Origin: Fibrobacter sp.
Lineage (GTDB): Bacteria > Fibrobacterota > Fibrobacteria > Fibrobacterales > Fibrobacteraceae
Length of the DNA: 36,344 nucleotides
Direction of reading: 5' to 3'
NCBI GenBank assembly: GCA_012515825.1
Contig: JAAYXQ010000027.1
Span: 1-36,344 of the forward strand
A model generated the notes under the pieces. The model searched no databases. It saw nothing but the letters and a program-made list of their open reading frames with translations, and had not been told where the DNA came from. This document shows positions 1 through 8,251 of this stretch, one piece after another. Both the position numbers and the translations under genes were made by a program. The stretch's first letter is position 1; each line of letters starts with the position of its first letter.

Positions 1-2341
1 AATCCATGGCGCTAGAAAACACAACTTGAAAAACTTTGATGTGACAATTCCAAGGCACCAACTTACAGTAATTACAGGAGTCTCGGGTTCTGGTAAATCG
101 AGCCTCGCTTTTCATACGCTTTTTGCCGAAGGCCAACGCCGTTTTGTAGAAACCTTAAGCGCTTATGCCCGTCGCTTTTTAGGGCGACTAGATCGCGGGC
201 ATATTGATTCTATCACAGGCCTTGCTCCTGCGATTGCGATAGATCAAGGGAGTTCGAGCCGTAGTCCGAGAAGTACCGTTGCGACGCTTACTGAAATTTA
301 TGATTACTTTAGAATTTTTTGGTCTAGATTAGGAATTCCTCATTGTATTCATTGTGGAAAGCCTCTTCATTCTTTTAGTGTCGCAGAAGTCTCTCATTTT
401 GCTCTTAAACATTTTAAGAATCAAATGGTGCATGTCTTATTGAGTGATCATCATTCTACTCATAAATTGGAGGCCATGCTTGAGAAAGGGTATAAGAAGA
501 AGATTTCAGAGAATAAAGAATATATTCAGATTGATCGCGTGATCGTCAATGAAAAAAATAAAAAACGATTAGTCGAAGCGATTGAAATCGCTTATAAAGA
601 AAATCAAGGGAAAGTGATTCTCGAAGAAGAATCAAATGAAAAACATGTATTCTCTTTGTTACCTGGTTGTAATTCATGCGACTGGTATTTTGAGCAAGAA
701 CTAAACCCTAAATTTTTTAGTTTTAATACCCATTGGGGCGCTTGTCCTCGTTGTTTGGGGCTAGGTGTCGATGATTCGTTCAAAACTTGTCCAGAATGTC
801 ATGGCATGCGACTAAAAAAAGAATTTTTGAATGTACGCATCGCCGAAAAAAATATCATGGAAGTTTCTTCGATGAGTATTTCAAAAGCAAGAGATTGGTT
901 TGCAGAGCAAATTTTTACTCAAGATAACGCTAAGATTGCAGACCCGTTATTAAAAGAAATTCTCGGCCGATTAGACTTTCTAAAAAATGTCGGGCTCGGT
1001 TACTTAGGGCTTTTTAGAACAGGCGATACCTTATCGGGAGGCGAAGCGCAACGTATTCGCTTGTCTAGCCAAATTGGTAGTGGTTTAGAGGGTGTTCTAT
1101 ACGTGCTCGATGAACCTACAGTGGGTTTACACCAAAATGATACTCAAAAACTTCTTTCCACACTGTATCAACTTAGAGATTTAGGCAACACCTTAGTCGT
1201 TGTAGAACATGATTTAGAAATGATGCGGGCAGCAGATCACATTATTGATATGGGCCCTGGCGCTGGAGAATATGGAGGAGAAATTGTTGCTGAAGGGTCT
1301 CCAAAAAAATTATCACAGAAAAACGCGCTAACTCTTTATCCAAGAAGTGAAACGGTTCGATATCTTACCTCAAAAACGCCTCTTCATAATCAAAACACGC
1401 CAAAGGTTCTTAGAGAGGAATCCTCTTTTTATGAGTTTAAGAATCTCTCTACTAATAATTTGAAAAATATAGACATACGGATTCCTAAAGGGAAAATTTC
1501 GGTTGTTTCAGGAGTTTCTGGTTCTGGCAAAAGTACTTTAGTGATGGATTGTATTTTACCTGAATTGAAAAAACAATTTGGGCCTAGAGGGCGTCGGCGA
1601 AGCTCTGTGGACGTCGTCGTTGTCGATCAATCTCCTTTATCAGGAACTCCGAGATCTACTCCTGCAAGTTATACGGGGGCTTTAGATCCAATTCGTCGGC
1701 TTTTTGCCAAAATGGAACAGTCTAAAATGAAGGGCTTTGATCTTGGCCGCTTTAGTTATAATGTGGCAAGAGGTCGCTGTCCTATTTGTGAAGGGCGTGG
1801 GTATATCTCCGTTGCGATGCACTTTTTATCCGATGTGTGGGAACTTTGTGAGGCTTGTGAGGGGAAGCGTTATAATCAAGAGACTCTATCCGTTCTTTTT
1901 AAGGGAAAAAACATTGCAGATGTCCTAGATCTTCGTATTGATGAAGCATGTGAGTTTTTCAAAGATCAGAAAAAAATAGTCTCCCTTCTAAAACCACTTT
2001 CTGAAGTTGGTCTTTCTTATTTAAGACTGGGGCAGTCGGTAACCACTCTTTCAGGAGGCGAAGCTCAGCGTATGAAATTAGCCGCTGAACTTTCTGTAAA
2101 CGAAGAAAAAGAAACCGTATATTTATTTGATGAACCTACCACAGGACTTCATTTAAAAGATATTCAGGTTCTTTGGGATATGTTTAGACGCCTTTCTGAC
2201 CGTGGACACACCGTAGTGATTATTGAACATCATCCAGAAATCATTCGTTTAGCCGATTGGAACATCGAATTGGGGCCAGAAGGCGGGGATTTAGGTGGTT
2301 TTTTACTATTTCAAGGTTTTTTTAAACACAAAGCGACTTAA
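1..2341 (+). CDS. uvrA: UvrA-type excinuclease ABC subunit A, 5' end outside the window
   Basis: UvrA is the DNA-damage-sensing ATPase of nucleotide excision repair and works with UvrB in the cytoplasm. The reading frame is open from base 2; the residues before the TTG at 26 already match the UvrA start (IHGARKHN), so that TTG is an internal Leu codon and the true start lies upstream. Two ABC modules are visible: Walker A GVSGSGKSS near base 78 and GVSGSGKST near 1510, with signatures LSGGEAQRIRL near 1033 and LSGGEAQRMKL near 2050. Zinc-type CxxC pairs are all present (CIHC, CNSC, CPRC, CPEC, CPIC, CEAC). About 779 codons are visible against about 940 in typical UvrA; the missing length is mostly the insertion domain between CPRC and CPEC, which is only a few residues here. 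It could be a short UvrA class or the second half of a tandem UvrA fusion. Confidence 0.93.
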   Translation, partial: IHGARKHNLKNFDVTIPRHQLTVITGVSGSGKSSLAFHTLFAEGQRRFVETLSAYARRFLGRLDRGHIDSITGLAPAIAIDQGSSSRSPRSTVATLTEIYDYFRIFWSRLGIPHCIHCGKPLHSFSVAEVSHFALKHFKNQMVHVLLSDHHSTHKLEAMLEKGYKKKISENKEYIQIDRVIVNEKNKKRLVEAIEIAYKENQGKVILEEESNEKHVFSLLPGCNSCDWYFEQELNPKFFSFNTHWGACPRCLGLGVDDSFKTCPECHGMRLKKEFLNVRIAEKNIMEVSSMSISKARDWFAEQIFTQDNAKIADPLLKEILGRLDFLKNVGLGYLGLFRTGDTLSGGEAQRIRLSSQIGSGLEGVLYVLDEPTVGLHQNDTQKLLSTLYQLRDLGNTLVVVEHDLEMMRAADHIIDMGPGAGEYGGEIVAEGSPKKLSQKNALTLYPRSETVRYLTSKTPLHNQNTPKVLREESSFYEFKNLSTNNLKNIDIRIPKGKISVVSGVSGSGKSTLVMDCILPELKKQFGPRGRRRSSVDVVVVDQSPLSGTPRSTPASYTGALDPIRRLFAKMEQSKMKGFDLGRFSYNVARGRCPICEGRGYISVAMHFLSDVWELCEACEGKRYNQETLSVLFKGKNIADVLDLRIDEACEFFKDQKKIVSLLKPLSEVGLSYLRLGQSVTTLSGGEAQRMKLAAELSVNEEKETVYLFDEPTTGLHLKDIQVLWDMFRRLSDRGHTVVIIEHHPEIIRLADWNIELGPEGGDLGGFLLFQGFFKHKAT

Positions 2342-2362
2342 AGAAAAGTATTTTTTCTTTAA
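2338..2362 (+). terminator. possible AT-only hairpin after uvrA
   Basis: A perfect 10-bp inverted repeat (TTAAAGAAAA, loop GTATT, TTTTCTTTAA) starts on the last codons of uvrA and includes its stop codon. The right arm supplies the U-run. There is almost no G or C in the stem, so it would be a weak terminator at best. The next gene starts 24 bases further on with its own good ribosome binding site. Confidence 0.3.
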
Positions 2363-2386
2363 TATGATTGGTATTTTGGAGGCTTT

Positions 2387-4726
2387 ATGAACATAAACGT
2401 GCTAATCACATGTTTAGGTCTTTTGGTGGGTATTTCTGTACATGCAACCACAGATAAGCATTTTATTATTCCTAAAGAGCAGTTTCGTGAAGGAGTGCTC
2501 ATAAAGAATGATAAATCTTGCTTAGCACAAGAGGGAAAAAGCCTTCTTTCATCAATTCCCAAATTCCCTCTTGAAAGCAATACGCTCTATTGGCGTCATA
2601 AGGACAATCCTCGTGAGTACAATTGGTTTTTTGGAACCACTCGCATTGATTGCTTTGGAAAATTAAAAGCTTTTAATTTGAAAAAAAATAATCTGACTGC
2701 TTTTGAAGCAAGTTATATGCGCTTTTATGGAACAGCGAGAGCTAAGTCATATCAAGATGAAGCCGATCTCTATTTTGATTCAGAGTACTTATATTCACAA
2801 CGTGTTTCTACTCTATATTATATGAGTAATGGAAAGCTTAAAAAATTAGAGTCAGAACCATTACCAGGTGTACTCAAGGTAGAAACAACTCTTTCCGATT
2901 ATTCCTTTATTGTTGATGGTTATAATTATGGGCCTGCCAAAAAAATATTTCCTTTGTCTCCAGGTTTATTTTATGGTACACTAGTGGCTAATGGTTATCT
3001 TCCTTATGTAGAAGGAGCCCTAATTGTATCAGGAAAAGAAACTATCTTAAAACCAACATGGGTTGGTATTTTTAAGAATCATAAAAAAATTCCAACTTCA
3101 ATAACAGAAGAAAAAATAAAGAGTACAGCTTCTTTAGAAGAAGTTGAAGCTTTATATGACGTATTTATAGAAGAGCTTCATCAACTTCCAGGAGAGGTCT
3201 TTGTTGATCGATTTGATTCTGTTTATCCTAAACCAAAGCAGTTCTTTTTCCGATTGGATGATTCAGAGATTTATAATAAGTACTTGGAACTTTTCAAAAT
3301 ACAGAGAGAGCAAGCGAAGGTATTATGGAATGAGTCCAAGCTAACTGTTGTAAAAGCTTCTTATGAAGCATTGCGTTCTAAACTAGATAGTTTAGAACAG
3401 TTGCCTTTACGTATCATGTTATTTCCAGATTCCTCGCGTGTATTCTTAAATCCAGTTAGTGCAAAGCCCGTTGATTCAATAAATGTACAGTCTGTTGACT
3501 CAGTTGCCTTAAAATTAGACACTGCAGATTCGCTACAACAAGAGAAAAATGATTCCTCTATATCTGCAAAACGTCCTTTGAAAAAAGAAATAGAATTGGT
3601 TTTTAAAGGGCCAAAAAATCGATTTGATGTGATTTGGAGAGGACCTATTCCTTTAGTTTTTGGTGATTCTTTAGTTTCTTTTCTGAATAGAAGGGACCCT
3701 TCACTTAAAGTATTTTTAAGTTTAACAGAGAATAAACCCTTATGGATACAAGAAGAAGGCTTAGTTAAGAGTCGTCATCATTACCGTTATATTCAAATTG
3801 ATTTTGAATATATGGATGTCACCTATCCTGGTTCTGGTGCTTTTATTTTACCTCCTTATATTGCTTCAAATCAAGAAGTACAGGATTGGTTACTTCACAA
3901 AGATATGGTTGTTCCACCAGATTCTTTATTTAAGGATTCCATTATTCCTGTAAAGCCAGTAGAGAAAAAAGTAGAACCAATTGTAGAGCCACAAGACGAA
4001 GAACCTGAACTAGTTAAGGAAGACGTGAATGAAAGACTTGTGAAGGATTCAAAAAAAGGCGATTATATAAAGATCGATTCAGCATCTTTTATTTTTAAGG
4101 AAATGGTTGTTTACCTTTCTCCATATTCTATCAATGCTACAGAAATAACACAAGGTCATTTTGCTCGTATTATGGCTACTCTCGATTCTACGGAGATGAT
4201 CGAAAATCATTCTTCTTTTAAGGATCCAGATAAACCAGTACAAAACATCACCTGGCTAGATGCAAAAAAATTCTGTGAGATTTTAGGTGGTTCATTACCT
4301 ACTGAAGCTCAGTGGGAATATGCGGCACGTACTGGTGGAATACAAAAGAATATATGGATGACAGATAAAGATCCAAAACCTGAAACGTATGCCATCTATA
4401 AAGACAATTCTTATAAGAAAAAGAAGAAAGATCCTTTATATGGCCCTCAGAAGGTGGGATCTAAAAAAGCGAATAAATGGGGACTCTACGATGTTCATGG
4501 AAACGTTGCAGAATGGGTCCTTGACAAATACACCATACTTCCTTATAAAAAAGGAAAGTCAAATCCTAAAGGTCCTCGATTTGGATCTTCTAAAGTAATC
4601 AAGGGCGGGTCTTGGAAAACGAAAGAAAAAAACTTAGACTTGAAAGCACAAGACAGAGAAGATCCTCGCTTCTGGGCAGATGATCTTGGCTTCCGTTGTG
4701 CATACCCTAGACAAAAAGGATTGTAA
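2387..4726 (+). CDS. exported protein with C-terminal SUMF1/FGE-type domain
   Basis: This 779-residue protein starts at ATG 2387 behind a clear GGAGG (2376-2380). It opens with a signal peptide (residues 1-20, ending SVHA). Residues 20-540 have no family I recognise and include an acidic, proline-rich linker around 525-545 (EPIVEPQDEEPE). Residues about 560-775 match the formylglycine-generating-enzyme/sulfatase-modifying fold: EITQGHFARIM, PVQNITWLDAKKFC, LPTEAQWEYAAR, WGLYDVHGNVAEWV, KGGSW and GFRCAYP. In Fibrobacter this fold occurs as a large family of exported proteins; most are not thought to be true sulfatase activators, and the cysteine pair of genuine FGE is not obvious here. A ligand-binding or scaffold role in the envelope is therefore more likely, but this is inference. 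The next gene follows with no gap, so the two are probably co-translated. Confidence 0.85.
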   Translation: MNINVLITCLGLLVGISVHATTDKHFIIPKEQFREGVLIKNDKSCLAQEGKSLLSSIPKFPLESNTLYWRHKDNPREYNWFFGTTRIDCFGKLKAFNLKKNNLTAFEASYMRFYGTARAKSYQDEADLYFDSEYLYSQRVSTLYYMSNGKLKKLESEPLPGVLKVETTLSDYSFIVDGYNYGPAKKIFPLSPGLFYGTLVANGYLPYVEGALIVSGKETILKPTWVGIFKNHKKIPTSITEEKIKSTASLEEVEALYDVFIEELHQLPGEVFVDRFDSVYPKPKQFFFRLDDSEIYNKYLELFKIQREQAKVLWNESKLTVVKASYEALRSKLDSLEQLPLRIMLFPDSSRVFLNPVSAKPVDSINVQSVDSVALKLDTADSLQQEKNDSSISAKRPLKKEIELVFKGPKNRFDVIWRGPIPLVFGDSLVSFLNRRDPSLKVFLSLTENKPLWIQEEGLVKSRHHYRYIQIDFEYMDVTYPGSGAFILPPYIASNQEVQDWLLHKDMVVPPDSLFKDSIIPVKPVEKKVEPIVEPQDEEPELVKEDVNERLVKDSKKGDYIKIDSASFIFKEMVVYLSPYSINATEITQGHFARIMATLDSTEMIENHSSFKDPDKPVQNITWLDAKKFCEILGGSLPTEAQWEYAARTGGIQKNIWMTDKDPKPETYAIYKDNSYKKKKKDPLYGPQKVGSKKANKWGLYDVHGNVAEWVLDKYTILPYKKGKSNPKGPRFGSSKVIKGGSWKTKEKNLDLKAQDREDPRFWADDLGFRCAYPRQKGL

Positions 4727-5254
4727 ATGATTCAGAAAGACGAACAGCATTTTCAAAAGTGGATTTCTTTACCTTTTGCACTTGCTTTAGTTGGTTTTCT
4801 TTTCCCTCTTCTTACTTTTTCTTGTTCAGAAAAAGTGATTGCTGAACCTAATGCTTATGAATTAGCAATAGGGTTAGATTTAGAAAAAGAATTAGGAGAA
4901 GAAGAAAAACAAGTTGTTGAAAATATGAAAAAGGAAAATCCAAAGGCTTTTGAAAAAGATCCTTTGCAATTACAGTCAATGCCTGTTCTTTATGGTATTA
5001 TGGCTGCGATTTTAATTGCGGGAGGTTTTGCTTTTATTAGTCCTGTGGGCTCTCTTGTCTTAGGAATAGCTTCTTTAACAGGGCTTTGGTTTTTTATTTA
5101 TCGGCTAACGGATCTTGTAAAACAAAGTCAATTCAGCTTTATTACAGTTGAGCCTCATGTAGGAGCATACTGTGTAAGTATGCTCTTAATTATCGGCATC
5201 TCAATAAGTATCGCCTTTTTAATTCGGCCATTACTACATAAAAATAAGAAGTGA
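4727..5254 (+). CDS. four-helix membrane protein, unknown function
   Basis: This 175-residue protein starts directly after the stop of the SUMF1-like gene, with an AAGGA element inside the end of that gene, so the two form one operon. I do not recognise a family. Hydrophobic segments lie at about residues 14-33, 86-104, 106-124 and 147-167. Between the first and second is a highly charged loop of about 50 residues rich in Glu and Lys. With four helices, both termini should be on the same side of the inner membrane. Its pairing with an exported SUMF1-like protein suggests an envelope role, but nothing in the sequence says which. Confidence 0.75.
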   Translation: MIQKDEQHFQKWISLPFALALVGFLFPLLTFSCSEKVIAEPNAYELAIGLDLEKELGEEEKQVVENMKKENPKAFEKDPLQLQSMPVLYGIMAAILIAGGFAFISPVGSLVLGIASLTGLWFFIYRLTDLVKQSQFSFITVEPHVGAYCVSMLLIIGISISIAFLIRPLLHKNKK

Positions 5255-5280
5255 ATTAAAACCACCATTTAAAATAGTGT

Positions 5281-5310
5281 GCAAAACGCATGGCGTGTTT
5301 GCTTGCCATG
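5281..5310. terminator. overlapping hairpins between convergent genes
   Basis: Between the membrane protein gene and the convergent ychF lie two mutually exclusive stems. GCAAAACGC pairs with GCGTGTTTGC (5281-5302, 9 bp, one bulged G, loop ATG). CATGGC pairs with GCCATG (5289-5310, 10-nt loop). Neither is followed by a strong T-run, so a terminator role is only plausible from position. Confidence 0.3.
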
Positions 5311-5331
5311 AATGAATTTTTAGAGGCGCTC

Positions 5332-6429
5332 TTAAACATTAAATAAGAAGTACATAATATCACCGTCTTGTACTTCGTATTCTTTTCCTTCGGTACGAAC
5401 TAATCCAGCTTCTTTAGCTGCATTCCATGAACCGTGTTTTTCGAAATCGGCAAATGAAAGAGTTTCTGCTCGAATAAAGCCTCTTTCAAAATCAGTATGA
5501 ATAACACCAGCACATGCAGGTGCTTTCCAGCCAGCCTGAAAAGTCCATGCTCGGACTTCTTTTTCTCCAGCAGTAAAATAAGTTCTTAAGCCAAGTAAAG
5601 AATAACCTTTTCGAATAACGGCATCTAGGCCAGATTCAGTCATCCCTAGTTCTTTCAAAAATTCTTGTTTGTCTTCAGGTTCCATTGCAGACAATTCTTC
5701 TTCGATTTTTCCACAGAGAATCACAACAGAACTGCCCTGCTTTTCAGCATACTCTCGAAGAGTATCCACATAAGCGTTGCCCGTTAGCATATCTTGATCG
5801 TTCACATTAGCGCAATAAAAAATAGGCTTTGCAGTTAAAAGAGCTAAGTCAGAGACGACTTCGTCTAAGACTTCATCTTCGCCTAAAAGACGTCTTGCAG
5901 GAATCCCTTCGGACATGGCATTTTTAAGCTTTTCACATGCTTCTAAACGAAGCTTTGAAGCAGGGGTACCAACTCTTGCATTTTTAGCTTCAGTCACTAG
6001 GCGCTTTTCTAAAGAATCCATGTCTTTTAATAAAAGCTCTGTTTCGATGATTTCTACGTCACGTAAAGGATCTACGTTACCGTGGACGTGAACAATATTT
6101 TCATCATCAAAACAACGCACCACTTCCATGATCGCTTCACATTCACGAATATGCGTTAAAAATTGATTTCCTAGTCCTTCGCCTTGACTAGCTCCTTTCA
6201 CGAGGCCAGCAATATCCACAAATTGGGTCACTGTAGGGACAATGGCGCGAGGTTTGTAGCTTGCCACTAATTTTTCAAAACGTAAATCAGGCACATTTAC
6301 CATGCCTACGTTTGGATCAATAGTACAAAAGGGATAATTCGCTGATTCAGCGCCAGCGTTGGTGATGGCGTTAAAAATAGTGCTCTTACCCACGTTTGGA
6401 AGCCCAACAATACCGCATTTAAAACCCAT
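5332..6429 (-). CDS. ychF: redox-regulated ATPase YchF (Obg/HAS-GTPase family)
   Basis: YchF is a conserved cytoplasmic P-loop NTPase that binds ribosomes and prefers ATP. I place the start at ATG 6429, giving 365 residues and the conserved MGFKCGIVGLPNVGKST opening; it has GGAG five bases upstream. The longer frame from 6462 adds 11 non-conserved residues and has no such site. Visible motifs are the P-loop GLPNVGKS, the switch region DIAGLVKGASQGEGLGNQFL, and a C-terminal TGS domain (TFQAGWKAPACAGVIHTDFE... to FLFNV). The length is usual for the family. The gene is monocistronic here, divergent from the lipoprotein gene at 6563 and convergent with 4727-5254. Confidence 0.97.
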   Translation of the reverse strand: MGFKCGIVGLPNVGKSTIFNAITNAGAESANYPFCTIDPNVGMVNVPDLRFEKLVASYKPRAIVPTVTQFVDIAGLVKGASQGEGLGNQFLTHIRECEAIMEVVRCFDDENIVHVHGNVDPLRDVEIIETELLLKDMDSLEKRLVTEAKNARVGTPASKLRLEACEKLKNAMSEGIPARRLLGEDEVLDEVVSDLALLTAKPIFYCANVNDQDMLTGNAYVDTLREYAEKQGSSVVILCGKIEEELSAMEPEDKQEFLKELGMTESGLDAVIRKGYSLLGLRTYFTAGEKEVRAWTFQAGWKAPACAGVIHTDFERGFIRAETLSFADFEKHGSWNAAKEAGLVRTEGKEYEVQDGDIMYFLFNV

Positions 6430-6562
6430 GATGTCTCCAAAAAACAAAAAACAACGTGGCAAATTTAGTTCTTTTTATAAAATGAAGAACGGTTCCTTGT
6501 TGAATTAGGACTCTTTTTTGAAAAAAAGAAGTATTTTGATTGAAATTTAATTACCATTTTAA

Positions 6563-7378
6563 ATGATGAAAAAAATAATCTTAATCCTATCTGTGAGCTT
6601 CCTAATTTTTTCCTGTAGTTCTACAGGATCGAATAGCTCGATGAAAGAAGAACCATGTGCTGATTGTGGCAAACGAGGCGAAATAGAACTAGAAGTACAT
6701 TCTTCGTTTTATTACAGAGAATGGAATCCTGTGGCTTATCAGAAATGGGATTCCACTGCTGTGATCGGAGTTCTTCCAGCTCAGGTCATTGACGCCATTG
6801 CCCCAGAAAATTGTTCTTTTTGCCATACGTTTAGTGCCGATGCTTTAGATTTTGACTTAGCTAGAGTGGAAGATTCCCTTTTTGCAAAAGCTTATCCAAA
6901 AATGCCTCGTGAACTCATGTTTCCAGGAGCTCGTTTACCTGATGAAGATTCCACTTGGATTGCCCAGTGGATGGCGCGGTTTGTAGAAACTCCTTGGGCA
7001 GAAGGGAAGGTTTTAAAAGATCCTTCTCCATGGCAGGAACGATTAGGCATAGAACAGTCTTTTCAAAGATTAGTGACTGATTCCTTAAAAAATCTTTTAA
7101 CGCAAATTTCTTTGAAATACAACGTACGTTATCTTTCAGTCCCTATTTTATTAAAGGTGGAAATATTACCTAAGGCTGGAAAGAAGGGCGGATTTTCTTG
7201 GAAAAGCATATGGAGTCTTTGGGATGCTCGTTACGGAGAACTTGCTTTTTTAACATATGTTGAATTTATTGCAGAGACAAAAACGCGAGTTGCTCCAGAT
7301 CGTTATTGGGCTGAACCTTTTGCACCCTATTTATGGCGTATGTTAAAAACTCACCCCTCAGAAATTGAAAACCATTGA
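6563..7378 (+). CDS. predicted lipoprotein with CxxC and CxxCH motifs
   Basis: This 271-residue protein has a lipoprotein signal: Lys-rich start, hydrophobic stretch and lipobox with Cys18 (IFSC). I do not recognise the family. Mature residues include CADC (32-35) and CSFCH (84-88); the second fits the CxxCH pattern of a c-type haem site, but one motif in an otherwise unknown protein is weak evidence and the cysteines may instead form disulfides or bind metal. The rest is soluble, rich in Trp and aromatic residues. No good Shine-Dalgarno precedes ATG 6563 (a second ATG follows at once). It is the first gene of a tightly packed run that continues with psd 15 bases downstream, so an envelope function linked to that operon is likely. 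Confidence 0.75.
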   Translation: MMKKIILILSVSFLIFSCSSTGSNSSMKEEPCADCGKRGEIELEVHSSFYYREWNPVAYQKWDSTAVIGVLPAQVIDAIAPENCSFCHTFSADALDFDLARVEDSLFAKAYPKMPRELMFPGARLPDEDSTWIAQWMARFVETPWAEGKVLKDPSPWQERLGIEQSFQRLVTDSLKNLLTQISLKYNVRYLSVPILLKVEILPKAGKKGGFSWKSIWSLWDARYGELAFLTYVEFIAETKTRVAPDRYWAEPFAPYLWRMLKTHPSEIENH

Positions 7379-7393
7379 TTTATATTTAGGCTT

Positions 7394-8251
7394 ATGAATA
7401 CTCCATTTTACATTTTTATGCTTTTGCTTCCTAAAAGCCTTGTTTCGCAAGTGTTTGGAATTTTTACTCGTTTGCGTCTCCCTGGGATTAGTGCTAAAGC
7501 GCGGGATTGGTTTGCTTCTCATTACCAGTTGAATGAGGAAGAATCAGAAAAGCCTTTTTCTGAATACCCAAACATTGCCACTCTTTTTATTCGTCATTTA
7601 AAAAAAGGTGCTCGTCCAATTGATCCTTCTGCAGAAGTCGTTAGCCCTGTCGATGGCGTTCTTTCTCAGACGGGTGTTTTTGACAACAATTCTCAAGAGA
7701 TGATTCAAGCTAAAGGAAAAAACTATGATTTAGCCTCTCTTTTGCGAAGTGAAGAAATGGCCAAAGATTTTGAAGGTGGTTTTTGGGCTACTATTTATTT
7801 AGCTCCTTTTAATTACCACCGAATTCATACACCTGTTTCTGGTTCTATCGTTTCTGCTCATTACTGCCCTGGGCGATTGTGGCCAGTGAATCTAGGAAGT
7901 GTAGAACGAGTTGAAGGTTTGTTCGCTATTAATGAACGATTAACGACAAGAATCAAAATGGCCGATGGGGCTGAAATGCTAGTTGTTAAAGTGGGAGCTA
8001 CAAACGTAGGGCGAATTGCCTTAAGTTATAAGGAAGATTGGATTACGAATTCTTCAAAACTCACACGTCAAAATCCTCGCTTAGATTGGTTTGCGACTTC
8101 TCCTATTGCTATAGAAAAGGGTTCTGAAATGGCTCGTTTCGAGATGGGAAGTACTGTGATTTTAATCGGGAATAAAAAATTAAGAGATCGTCAGCCAGAT
8201 CTATTTAAATCAAAATTAAATCAAGCGGTTCAAGTGGGTCAGAGTTTATAA
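7394..8251 (+). CDS. psd: phosphatidylserine decarboxylase proenzyme
   Basis: This membrane enzyme makes phosphatidylethanolamine from phosphatidylserine. The 285-residue proenzyme carries the family motifs: SPVDGVL, the APFNYHRIHTPVSG block, GATNVGRI, and the self-cleavage site GST at G252-S253, where cleavage gives a short alpha chain bearing the pyruvoyl group. Its length matches the bacterial long form. It lies 15 bases after the lipoprotein gene, and its stop overlaps the next start by one base (TAATG), which indicates translational coupling. No phosphatidylserine synthase gene is in the window. Confidence 0.96.
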   Translation: MNTPFYIFMLLLPKSLVSQVFGIFTRLRLPGISAKARDWFASHYQLNEEESEKPFSEYPNIATLFIRHLKKGARPIDPSAEVVSPVDGVLSQTGVFDNNSQEMIQAKGKNYDLASLLRSEEMAKDFEGGFWATIYLAPFNYHRIHTPVSGSIVSAHYCPGRLWPVNLGSVERVEGLFAINERLTTRIKMADGAEMLVVKVGATNVGRIALSYKEDWITNSSKLTRQNPRLDWFATSPIAIEKGSEMARFEMGSTVILIGNKKLRDRQPDLFKSKLNQAVQVGQSL

